From an uncultured Bacteroidia bacterium (GTDB lineage: Bacteria; Bacteroidota; Bacteroidia; Bacteroidales; F082), in contig CADBZW010000039.1 in NCBI GenBank assembly GCA_902799345.1, positions 1 to 35,789 on the forward strand: a DNA stretch of 35,789 nucleotides, in the 5' to 3' direction. Under the pieces are notes generated by a model. The model saw only the letters and a list, made by a program, of their open reading frames with translations, did no database searches and was not told the origin of the DNA. How positions within the stretch are numbered: position 1 is the stretch's first letter; each line of letters opens with the position of its first letter. A program made the translations under genes and the position numbers. Of the stretch, positions 24,200 through 31,785 are shown piece after piece.

Positions 24200-25228
24200 A
24201 TGACTATGGACAACCACGACCTCTTATCCTATATTCAGGCGCATCCCGGACAATCGTCAGGCCAAATTGCCGATGCCTTGTCCGACAAAGCCAGTCTCGC
24301 TACCGTGAAACGTGGCATCAATGAGTTGGTGGCGCAGTATTATGTTTATTCGGAAGGCAAGGCGCGGGCGACCAAATATTACGCCTCATCATTATTCGCT
24401 CCAGTGGATTTGGACGAATATTTCAGCAAGGAAGTGGATGAACGGCAAATACAAACAGGTTACAATTTCGACCTGATTCCCAGGGTATTGAATAAAGTGA
24501 GCCTGTTCACGGAAGCCGAACTGCTGGAACTGAATGCCTTGCAACACCAGTTTTCGGAGAACTTCGCCGTACTCACCGATGAGGAAAAGCGGAAGGAGAT
24601 GGAACGATTGGGTATCGATCTCAGCTGGAAGTCGTCGCAAATTGAAGGCAACACCTATTCGCTGTTAGAGACTGAGCGTTTGCTGAAGGAGAAAAAGACA
24701 GCCTCGGGAAAGACCAAGGAAGAGGCCATTATGTTACTCAACCACAAGGACGCGCTCGATTTCATCGTGGCCCATCCCGATTATCTGGAGCGGCTCACCA
24801 TTGCACACATTGAGGACATCCACAGCCTGCTCGTCAAGGAATTGGGTGTTGACCGAAATATCAGGACACGCCGTGTAGGCATCACGGGGACCAATTACAG
24901 ACCAATTGATAACGAATTTCAAATTCGCGAGGCCCTTCAGCAGACCTGCGACTTGGTGAACAGCCGCGACAATGTGTTTGAAAAGGCACTCTTTGTGTTG
25001 GTCCTGCTTTCGTATATCCAGGCGTTCAACGATGGCAACAAAAGGGTGGCCCGCATCACAAGCAATGCCATGCTCATCGCCAATGGCTACTGCCCCATTT
25101 CGTTCCGAACGGTGGATAGCATTGATTACAAAAAAGCTATGCTTCTGTTCTATGAGCAAAACAACATTTCGGCGTTCAAGAAGATTTTTATCGAGCAATT
25201 CCGGTTTGCAGTAGAGACGTATTTCTGA
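24200..25228 (+). CDS. Fic family protein, class II, with N-terminal winged helix and Gln at the catalytic His position
   Basis: 342 residues from ATG 24200. The open frame starts at a TTG six bases earlier, but transcription should begin near 24190. Residues about 3-65 form a winged-helix-like domain (GQSSGQIADALSDKASLATVKRGINELV). The inhibitory motif S145-S-Q-I-E149-G-N precedes the Fic core, marking a class II, self-inhibited enzyme. The Fic loop reads Q274-A-F-N-D-G-N-K-R-V-A-R where the canonical motif has HPFxDGNGR, so the general-base His is replaced by Gln. AMPylation may be lost or altered. I recall similar Gln-bearing relatives in Bacteroidota but cannot verify it here. Monocistronic. 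Confidence 0.88.
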   Translation: MTMDNHDLLSYIQAHPGQSSGQIADALSDKASLATVKRGINELVAQYYVYSEGKARATKYYASSLFAPVDLDEYFSKEVDERQIQTGYNFDLIPRVLNKVSLFTEAELLELNALQHQFSENFAVLTDEEKRKEMERLGIDLSWKSSQIEGNTYSLLETERLLKEKKTASGKTKEEAIMLLNHKDALDFIVAHPDYLERLTIAHIEDIHSLLVKELGVDRNIRTRRVGITGTNYRPIDNEFQIREALQQTCDLVNSRDNVFEKALFVLVLLSYIQAFNDGNKRVARITSNAMLIANGYCPISFRTVDSIDYKKAMLLFYEQNNISAFKKIFIEQFRFAVETYF

Positions 25229-25284
25229 CGGCTCTGTTTGTGCCTCCTAATAAGCGTTTTTTCTGCTTTCCGTTGTATTTTTTC

Positions 25285-25292
25285 TATATTTG
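25285..25292 (+). promoter_or_regulatory. -7 box of the mod-res transcript
   Basis: TATATTTG, a full TAnnTTTG match. Predicted transcription start near 25299 leaves a leader of about 279 nt before the mod ATG. No good -33 TTG. Confidence 0.5.
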
Positions 25293-25359
25293 CACTCAGA
25301 AACACAACGATATAAAATTCCATACAACAAAGAAAAACAGAATATTAAACCATAGTATA

Positions 25360-25577
25360 ACATAGCGCGAGCGAATTATTCGGCATACCTTGAAACTTCG
25401 GAACTTTCAATCGTACAATGCGAATAAGTCTGCAAGCGTCTGCGTTGGTGCAGACGAGACTTATCTGTTTGTACGGGCATCCGAAGGCCTCAAGGTGCAG
25501 AAAAAGCGAGTCTGCACCTTTTGTTTTCGGATGCCTGTCACGCTGAATAGGTCAATCGCCAGCAAACCGCAGACAAT
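25360..25577 (+). ncRNA. structured leader RNA upstream of mod (two long, mutually exclusive hairpins)
   Basis: Hairpin 1 (25412-25475) has CGTACAA/TTGTACG at its base, ATAAGTCT/AGACTTAT in the middle and GTCTGC/GCAGAC at the top. Hairpin 2 (25476-25535) has GGCATCCGAA/TTCGGATGCC at its base and AAGGTGCAG/CTGCACCTT at the top. GGTGCAGAC (25447-25455, hairpin 1) can instead pair over 9 bp with GTCTGCACC (25510-25518, hairpin 2). GCAGAC (25569-25574) next to the mod ATG is complementary to GTCTGC in hairpin 1. This accounts for the 349-bp gap. It is a leader or a separate small RNA; no known family recognised. Open frames within it look accidental. Confidence 0.55.
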
Positions 25578-27146
25578 ATGCCTACACTAAATTGGATAGG
25601 GAAAGACAAGGTCGTCACCCATCACAACGACGTGCCGTTTCGGGTGCTCGACCGCAAATATACCTTCGGCGACACGCCCGACAGCGGCAATATGATTATC
25701 CATGGCGACAACCTTGAAGCCCTCAAAGCCCTGCTCCCTGAATACGAAAATAGAATCAAATGCATTTACATTGACCCGCCTTACAACACAGGTAATGAGA
25801 ATTGGGTGTATAACGACAATGTGAACGACCCGCATATCCGCCGTTGGCTTGGCAAGGTGGTAGGTTCGGAAATAGATGACCTTACGCGACACGACAAGTG
25901 GCTTTGTATGATGTATCCGCGATTGGTGCTGCTTCAACGATTGCTTTCAGAAGACGGTGCTATCTTTATTTCCATAGATGATAATGAACAGGCAAATTTG
26001 AAATTGATTTGTGATGAAATCTTTGGGAAGAACAATTTTATTGGGACTTTTACTTGGAAAAGTCGAGCAAAGCCTTCTAATACAGGTTTAGCAAAGTTTA
26101 AACCTCAAAACGATTCTGAATTTGTTTTTTGCTACAAAGGGAAGGGAACGCCAAAGTTTTTATTTGTTTCTTCTGGAAAAGAAAGAAGTTATCCACATAC
26201 AGATAAAGAAGGTAATTATCGTCTGCAAACAATTCTTAAATCTAACCGAGGAGAAAACAAAAGGGAAACTATGACTTTTTCACTTAATGGTTATACTCCT
26301 CCTCCAACGAAAAGGTGGCAAGCAGGAGAAGAAACAATTCTTGATCTATATAAAAGGAATAGGATTACATTTGAGACAGGAGAACCCATGTTGAAATATT
26401 ACCAACATGAAGAAAGTGAGGAATTTTCTCCATTTTGGTGTCACATAAAAACCGAAGTGAGTGGGACAGCAGAAAAAGGGAAAGGCATTCTAAATGACAT
26501 ACTCGGAAATACTCATGGTTTTGATACAGTAAAACCGACTTCGCTAATTGAATATCTACTAATTCATACTACGCTTCAAAATTCTATCATTCTCGACTCT
26601 TACGCTGGCAGCGGCACTACTGCCCATGCTGTCCTCAACCTCAACAAACAAGACGGCGGCAACCGCAAATTCATCCTTTGCGAGATGTGCGATTATGCTG
26701 AAGCCATTACGGCGGAACGAGTGCGCCGCGTGATGAAAGGCTACGGAGAAGGCAAAAACGTTGTAGCAGGCACTGGCGGTAGTTTCGATTTCTACGAATT
26801 GGGCGATACCATTTTTGACCCCGTCACCGGCAACCTCAACGACAATGCCGACACGGAAGCAATTCGCCGCTACGTGTGGTTCAGCGAAACAAATTCGGCC
26901 TACATCCATCCAGGCAAAGACGCACACCCTTATCTGCTCGGCACATTCCAACACAACAACTACTATTTCTATTACAAGAAAGGCGAGGAAACCTGCCTTG
27001 ATTGGGATTTCCTCAACACCTTCACACAGAAGGACAAAGCCGAGATGTATATCATTTATGCCGACCGCTGTGTGCTTACAGAGGAGGAGATGATGCGGCT
27101 CAACATTAGATTCAAGAAAATTCCCAGAGATATAAAGCGCGTGTAA
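25578..27146 (+). CDS. mod: type III restriction-modification system DNA methyltransferase (Mod)
   Basis: 522 residues, beta-group N6-adenine methyltransferase. Catalytic motif IV D66-P-P-Y-N-T-G comes first and the AdoMet motif I (LDSYAGSGTTAHA, around 339-350) comes late, as expected for type III Mod. The target-recognition region between them (about 140-335) is much more AT-rich than both ends of the gene, suggesting a swapped recognition domain. Mod both modifies and gives sequence specificity to the Mod-Res complex. The stop is one base before the res ATG, so translation is coupled. No homopolymer or tandem repeat for phase variation is apparent at the 5' end. Confidence 0.93.
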   Translation: MPTLNWIGKDKVVTHHNDVPFRVLDRKYTFGDTPDSGNMIIHGDNLEALKALLPEYENRIKCIYIDPPYNTGNENWVYNDNVNDPHIRRWLGKVVGSEIDDLTRHDKWLCMMYPRLVLLQRLLSEDGAIFISIDDNEQANLKLICDEIFGKNNFIGTFTWKSRAKPSNTGLAKFKPQNDSEFVFCYKGKGTPKFLFVSSGKERSYPHTDKEGNYRLQTILKSNRGENKRETMTFSLNGYTPPPTKRWQAGEETILDLYKRNRITFETGEPMLKYYQHEESEEFSPFWCHIKTEVSGTAEKGKGILNDILGNTHGFDTVKPTSLIEYLLIHTTLQNSIILDSYAGSGTTAHAVLNLNKQDGGNRKFILCEMCDYAEAITAERVRRVMKGYGEGKNVVAGTGGSFDFYELGDTIFDPVTGNLNDNADTEAIRRYVWFSETNSAYIHPGKDAHPYLLGTFQHNNYYFYYKKGEETCLDWDFLNTFTQKDKAEMYIIYADRCVLTEEEMMRLNIRFKKIPRDIKRV

Positions 27147-27147
27147 T

Positions 27148-29799
27148 ATGGAACTCAAAGGCTATCAACAAACCAACCTCGATGCATTGGACCGTTTTCT
27201 GTCGTGCGTTGATAAGAACAAAGATACGGCAAGAGGTTTCTATGAGTTTTGGCAGACCAACAATCCGCCACTCACACCTTTCCCAGGAACCATCATCGAA
27301 CCCTACAAAGACAATGTGAAGGGCGCACCCCATGTCTGTCACAAGGTGCCTACTGGGGGCGGAAAGACTTTCATTGCTTCTGCCGCGCTGAAGGTCGCCA
27401 TGACGCACATCAACCCGCTTTATAAAGTGGTAGTGTGGCTGGTGCCTTCCAATGCCATCTTGGAACAAACGCTACGCAACCTGCGCAACAAGCAACATCC
27501 TTATCGCCAGCGTATCGACACTGACTTCCAAAACCGTGTAGAGGTGTTCGACAAGCAGCAGGCACTCACAGGCCATGGATTCACGTTGACGACGGTGCGC
27601 GAAAACCTCTGTATTTTGGTGATGTCGTTCGATTCGTTCAGAACCAACAACAAGGAAGGTCGCAAAGTGTACCAAGAAAACGGCTATTTGCAGTCGTTTG
27701 CCCCGCTGGTGGCAACCCAACTTGACGATGACGATGAGGTACAGCTGATGAAGGTGTTGCAAGCCGTTCACCCGCTTGTGGTGGTCGATGAGAGCCACAA
27801 TGCCACATCGAAACTATCCGAGCAGATGCTCAACGATTTGCAGCCCTCTTTGGTTATTGACCTGACGGCCACGCCGCGCGAAAACAGCAACATCATTTGT
27901 TTCACTGATGCGTTGGAATTGAAACGCAACAATATGGTGAAGTTGCCTGTGATTGTGTATAATCACACCTCAAAAAGCCAGGTCATTGACTCAGCACTGC
28001 ACTTGCAGCGCAGGCTTGAACTGATGGCCATGCAAGAAACCAACGGCAATTATATCAGGCCCATAGTTCTGTTTCAGGCCGAGTCGAAACAACAAGGCGC
28101 AGAAGACAGAGAAACCTTTGAAAAAGTGAAGCAAACACTGCTTGATTTGAAGATTCCCGAGGAACACATTAAAATCAAGACAGCCGAAATCGATGAGTTG
28201 AAAGGTGTTGATTTGATGTCGCCTACTTGTCAGGTTCGCTATATCATCACAATCAATGCTCTCAAAGAAGGTTGGGACTGCCCGTTTGCTTATATTTTGG
28301 CTTCGCTTGCCGACAAGTCTTCCGCTGTTGACGTGGAGCAGATTGTGGGGCGTGTGCTCCGTTTGCCTAATGCAACACGCAACAGCCACGACATTCTCAA
28401 TTTGAGCTATGTGCTTACGGCCTCGGCCAAATTCCAGGAAACCTTAGACAATGTGGTGAAAGGACTGAATCACGCTGGTTTCTCCGATAGGGATTATCGT
28501 TCCATTGATGCGGCTGAGCCTGTTGAAGACACCAAGACCCCTAATGTTGTCAATCCCGCTTCGTTGTTCCCCGATAAAGAGCCAAAGACAGAGAAAGAAG
28601 ATGATGTTGATATGGGAGAGATTACTTTCAAGCCAGTTCCTTACAATCAAACAGGGAGTATAACCGCACCGTTGATTAACGAAGAGCCACCCTATACATC
28701 TGCCGAGCCTGTTGCAGTCGCTGATATTTTGGAAAACGCTCAGAAACAAGCGGAAGAAATGGATAAACAAATTGTTGATAATGATGATTTTATGATAACG
28801 CCAGATATTGCACCACAAGTAAAGACGGCAACGATTCAATCGGTTTTTGCCGAATCAGCCAAGCAAGTGGTCCTGCCGATGTTCTTTGTGGCCAACGACT
28901 CGCCGCAAAGTTGTTTGTTTGACAGGCCTAATGAAATAAAGCTTGAAGGGCAGCATCTGCTGAAATCCTTCAAGTTGTCAATGCAACCAGCCGATATAAC
29001 TTTTGCTGCCGCCGAGACGTCGATGTATAAGGTGGATGTCGACGAAAAGACTGACGAGCACGCGCCTCGATATGAGAAAGTGAAGGGAGCAACTTACAAT
29101 TACATTCTTGATTATATCCGACAAGCAGAGGACTTTGAATCGAAACTACGCCGTTGCTCTAATGTCGTTGCCGAAACGATGGGCAAGATGATACCGCTCA
29201 CACAAAAGGACATTCAAGGCTATGTTGCACGAATCTTCGAAAGCTTCACGGAAGAGCAGTTGGAGGATTTCATGCGCCATTTGCAAGAGTATACGGAAAC
29301 AATCAAGAAAAGGATCCTGCTACTTGAGGATGAGCATAAGGAGAAAGAATTCCGCCGTCTGCTTGATACGGACCAAATCATCATCAAGCAAGTCTATTCC
29401 ATCCCGAACAAAATCACCTTGAAATCACCTTCGCAGGGCATCACCAAGATGCTGCACACGAAGGAGGAATCGGTCAATGGTTTTGAGGCGGAAGTCATCA
29501 ACGATGTGGCCAATTTAGATAGTGTGGAGTGGTGGACGCGCAATGTCGAGATGCGAGGTTTCTACATCAACGGCTTCATCAATCATTATCCCGACTTCAT
29601 CATCAAAACGAAGAAAGGAAAGATTATCTTACTTGAAACCAAAGGCGACCATCTCGAAGCCGAAAAGAAGATTCGACTTGGAAACTTGTGGGCCAACAAA
29701 GCTGGAAATGATTATCGCTATTGCTTGGTTTACAAAGACCGCAAAGTGGAAGGAGCCTATACCAAGTCGGAGTTTATCGAAATGATGAAGAGTCTGTAA
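27148..29799 (+). CDS. res: type III restriction enzyme, Res subunit (helicase-nuclease)
   Basis: 883 residues. SF2 helicase motifs: Walker A VPTGGGKTF (near 67-75), the DEAD-type box VVDESHNATS (near 213), LTATPR, and motif VI QIVGRVLRLP. A Glu/Pro-rich linker occupies about 470-560. The C-terminal nuclease carries the PD-(D/E)xK set HYPDFII and LLETKGDH (about 813-836). All key residues are intact, so the restriction system is probably active. It cuts DNA after ATP-driven interaction between two unmethylated sites, together with Mod. The 3' end faces the hip operon with only 40 bp between stops and no strong terminator. Confidence 0.94.
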   Translation: MELKGYQQTNLDALDRFLSCVDKNKDTARGFYEFWQTNNPPLTPFPGTIIEPYKDNVKGAPHVCHKVPTGGGKTFIASAALKVAMTHINPLYKVVVWLVPSNAILEQTLRNLRNKQHPYRQRIDTDFQNRVEVFDKQQALTGHGFTLTTVRENLCILVMSFDSFRTNNKEGRKVYQENGYLQSFAPLVATQLDDDDEVQLMKVLQAVHPLVVVDESHNATSKLSEQMLNDLQPSLVIDLTATPRENSNIICFTDALELKRNNMVKLPVIVYNHTSKSQVIDSALHLQRRLELMAMQETNGNYIRPIVLFQAESKQQGAEDRETFEKVKQTLLDLKIPEEHIKIKTAEIDELKGVDLMSPTCQVRYIITINALKEGWDCPFAYILASLADKSSAVDVEQIVGRVLRLPNATRNSHDILNLSYVLTASAKFQETLDNVVKGLNHAGFSDRDYRSIDAAEPVEDTKTPNVVNPASLFPDKEPKTEKEDDVDMGEITFKPVPYNQTGSITAPLINEEPPYTSAEPVAVADILENAQKQAEEMDKQIVDNDDFMITPDIAPQVKTATIQSVFAESAKQVVLPMFFVANDSPQSCLFDRPNEIKLEGQHLLKSFKLSMQPADITFAAAETSMYKVDVDEKTDEHAPRYEKVKGATYNYILDYIRQAEDFESKLRRCSNVVAETMGKMIPLTQKDIQGYVARIFESFTEEQLEDFMRHLQEYTETIKKRILLLEDEHKEKEFRRLLDTDQIIIKQVYSIPNKITLKSPSQGITKMLHTKEESVNGFEAEVINDVANLDSVEWWTRNVEMRGFYINGFINHYPDFIIKTKKGKIILLETKGDHLEAEKKIRLGNLWANKAGNDYRYCLVYKDRKVEGAYTKSEFIEMMKSL

Positions 29800-29839
29800 A
29801 CAAAGGAAAGCCTTCGTGCATCGAGAATCTTCCCGCGTT

Positions 29840-30778
29840 TTATGCCTGGAGCCGTCCAAATCGTTCGTGGAGCAGGTCAAGATAAAGTTGTTGCAATTCC
29901 TTGGAAAGGAAGCTGTTTCCGATAGTGGCCTCCCATGCTGGCAGGCATTTCTTGAAATGCGCAACCATCCCGTCGATGACTTTTTTGGGAATGTTGGACG
30001 CTGCGGCTGCTGTCTTGAAGTCTTTCAGCGTGATGCGTTTTTTCTTCCCGTTCAAGGTCAGGGCAAGCTCTTCCGTGTCTTTCGGGTTTGTGATGGCCAC
30101 GTTCAGAAGGTCGTATGCGGGAGAAAGACGATAGGCTCCGCGTCCGTTGCTGAGCAGGGAGAAATTCTTGAGATGCATGTCGTTGTTGCCTGTCAACCAG
30201 CAGAATAGCAGCAACTCGTAATAGTTGGCCAAATCCAGTTGTGGCGTTGTGGAATACTGCGCGATGGCTTTGGCAATTTGTTCGTGTGAGCTGCGGTATT
30301 TGTATTCGGTTTGGCGTTCGGTGAGTTGGCAAAAATCCTCCATGGCAAGTTTGTTGCCTTTTTTGTCGCGATCCATGCGCTTGGTGAGGTAGCCAAGGGA
30401 CTGGTCGGCCAAACGAATCAGGCAATGCTGTGCCGTCTTGATTTTGGCGATTTCGGCCAAATGCATGGTCAGGTCTTCGTTTTCGGGCAATTCGGGATAA
30501 TTGTCGGTCTGAGGCTTGAAGATGTAATAGCCCCATAGTCCTACGATGGTAAGGCGTTGCGAGCCTTCGTGTTGCAGGAGATTGAGGGACAGTTTGGGCT
30601 GCACGCCGGTGAGTGTGGTTTGCGAACGGATGATTTTCTCAGCTAAAGCGTCCATTTCCGCTCGCGTGTATTCCATAATGGGTGCTGCAGCCGTTCCAAA
30701 GAATTTCCTTGCGCATGTGGCATGGAAATCATGTTCTTCTGCCCCCAATTCCTTATAACAATATAAACATCTACTCAT
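29840..30778 (-). CDS. hipT: HipT-like serine/threonine kinase toxin (HipA C-terminal type)
   Basis: 312 residues covering the kinase core of HipA without the N-subdomain 1, which is encoded separately by the gene before it. The N-terminus has a zinc-ribbon-like CLYC...HATC arrangement. The ATP/regulatory loop is TTLTGVQPKLS (about 53-63). The catalytic loop GNNDMHLKNFS and metal-binding SPAYDLLN are intact. HipT kinases of tripartite HipBST systems phosphorylate a tRNA synthetase (TrpRS in E. coli) and cause growth arrest; the target here is unknown. It overlaps hipS by 8 bp and is the last gene of the operon. Confidence 0.88.
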   Translation of the reverse strand: MSRCLYCYKELGAEEHDFHATCARKFFGTAAAPIMEYTRAEMDALAEKIIRSQTTLTGVQPKLSLNLLQHEGSQRLTIVGLWGYYIFKPQTDNYPELPENEDLTMHLAEIAKIKTAQHCLIRLADQSLGYLTKRMDRDKKGNKLAMEDFCQLTERQTEYKYRSSHEQIAKAIAQYSTTPQLDLANYYELLLFCWLTGNNDMHLKNFSLLSNGRGAYRLSPAYDLLNVAITNPKDTEELALTLNGKKKRITLKDFKTAAAASNIPKKVIDGMVAHFKKCLPAWEATIGNSFLSKELQQLYLDLLHERFGRLQA

Positions 30779-31103
30779 GGTTTTCCTCGTTTAAGGGTAC
30801 AACGCCCACTGCACCGATGCAATCTTTGCAGCATAACAACAATAGCGACATTCGGTCGAGGATGCTGATGTCGGTGTTGCGGATGGCGACATCCAACAAC
30901 CAGCCTTCGGGGATGAGTCCGTCGAAAAACGGGAACAACACCTTGCTTTTGTAGGGCAAAGGTGATAATGGCATGGTCAGGCTGATAGGCTCGGCATCTG
31001 GCATGGCAAGATAGCTGTCATCGTATTGAAACGAATAGCCGTCGTCGATTTCTGTCAATACTCCAGCCAAGTCTTTCTTATTATAGATTAATGCTTTCCT
31101 CAT
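30771..31103 (-). CDS. hipS: HipS-like protein (HipA N-subdomain 1 as separate gene)
   Basis: 110 residues matching the N-terminal subdomain of HipA (PISLTMPLSPLPYKSKVLFPFFDGLIPEGWLLDVA, ending GAVGVVPLN). In known HipBST modules this small protein acts as the antitoxin against HipT. It overlaps hipB by 4 bp (ATGA) and hipT by 8 bp, so all three are translationally coupled. Antitoxin role is inferred from the E. coli system. Confidence 0.85.
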   Translation of the reverse strand: MRKALIYNKKDLAGVLTEIDDGYSFQYDDSYLAMPDAEPISLTMPLSPLPYKSKVLFPFFDGLIPEGWLLDVAIRNTDISILDRMSLLLLCCKDCIGAVGVVPLNEENHE

Positions 31104-31312
31104 GGTTGATGTTGTTTAGGCGACGGTGTCATCTCGTAGTTGAAAAGGTTGAGCACTTGGTTCACTTTGTCGAGCCTGACGGTGGGTTTGCCTTGCTCTA
31201 ACTCGCGGACGAAGTTAAGCCCGACACCCGACTTGAGTGCCAAGTCTTCTTGCGTCAGCCCGAACTCTTTCCTTAACCGCTTTACGGTCTCTGTCAATGG
31301 TGTTTTCTTCAT
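31100..31312 (-). CDS. hipB: HipB-like HTH repressor
   Basis: 70 residues, Xre/Cro-type helix-turn-helix (RLRKEFGLTQEDLALKSGVGLNFVRELEQGKPTVRLDKVNQVLNLF). First gene of hipB-hipS-hipT. It probably represses its own promoter through the three palindromes at 31317-31414. In HipBST systems HipB is a DNA-binding partner rather than the main neutraliser. Confidence 0.9.
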   Translation of the reverse strand: MKKTPLTETVKRLRKEFGLTQEDLALKSGVGLNFVRELEQGKPTVRLDKVNQVLNLFNYEMTPSPKQHQP

Positions 31313-31316
31313 TTTT

Positions 31317-31414
31317 ATATCCTTTCGGATGCAAAAGTAGTAATAATTATTGAAATTATATCCGATATGATATAAAATTGAGAAAAATATCTTGTTTTAT
31401 ATTCGATAGGATGT
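31317..31414 (-). promoter_or_regulatory. hip promoter with three operator-like palindromes 41 bp apart
   Basis: The sites follow ATATCC-N4-GGATAT: 31317-31332 (ATATCCTTTCGGATGC), 31358-31373 (ATATCCGATATGATAT) and 31399-31414 (ATATTCGATAGGATGT). Starts are 41 bp apart both times, about four helical turns. The -7 box TACTTTTG (31332-31339, minus strand) lies between the first two. The first covers the transcription start and lies 5 bp from the hipB ATG; the second covers the -33 region. Confidence 0.7.
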
Positions 31415-31459
31415 AGAAAAGAATGCTGTTTTTTCTTTGTTTTATCTCTTCTGTTGCCC

Positions 31460-31552
31460 AAAAAAGTAAGGACATGTGCTTTTGAGGTTGACTATTATTT
31501 TGTTGATTTTCAGTATATAACGATATGGATATTCAAAAAAAGTAGGGACATG
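31460..31552. repeat. 17-bp direct repeat AAAAAAGTArGGACATG
   Basis: Copies at 31460-31476 and 31536-31552, 76 bp apart, differing at one base. The stretch between hipB and the next promoter (31415-31576) is AT-rich and has no gene. The repeats could be the ends of a lost mobile element or protein-binding sites. Confidence 0.55.
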
Positions 31553-31576
31553 GCCCTGTGGTGAGCCTCATGCCTC

Positions 31577-31605
31577 TTGACAAATGTTTTTTTGCTATAT
31601 TTTTG
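31577..31605 (+). promoter_or_regulatory. promoter of the TPR/HTH gene
   Basis: TTG (31577-31579), 18 bp, TATTTTTG (31598-31605). It implies a leader of about 170 nt that contains the whole copy 4 repeat element. Confidence 0.6.
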
Positions 31606-31651
31606 CAGTGACGGGCAAAGGACTGGGGTTCACTACCCTTATGCCCTACAC

Positions 31652-31739
31652 CGTCATGGCGGAGAAACATCCGCCATCTCCCGAGCGCGAAGACATACTC
31701 CAAATGCACGGGAGATTGCGGGTCAGGCCCGCAATGACG
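31652..31739. repeat. REPIN-like element, copy 4
   Basis: CGTCA, hairpin TGGCGGAGAAACATCCGCCA, ATCTCCCGAGC facing GCACGGGAGAT, hairpin TGCGGGTCAGGCCCGCA and ATGACG. It lies in the 5' leader of the TPR gene. Confidence 0.8.
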
Positions 31740-31785
31740 GTTAACGGGTGAAGTCAGAAGTACCGCGAAAAAAAGTAGAATGACG

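Noticed and set aside
25360..25577. Retron msr/msd or CRISPR-like repeat as explanation of the mod leader
   Set aside because: No reverse transcriptase gene is nearby, no repeat-spacer periodicity is present, and the hairpins differ from each other.
25390..25590. Short open frame in the mod leader
   Set aside because: It lies over the two hairpins, uses no recognisable protein pattern and overlaps the mod start; the base pairing explains the sequence better.
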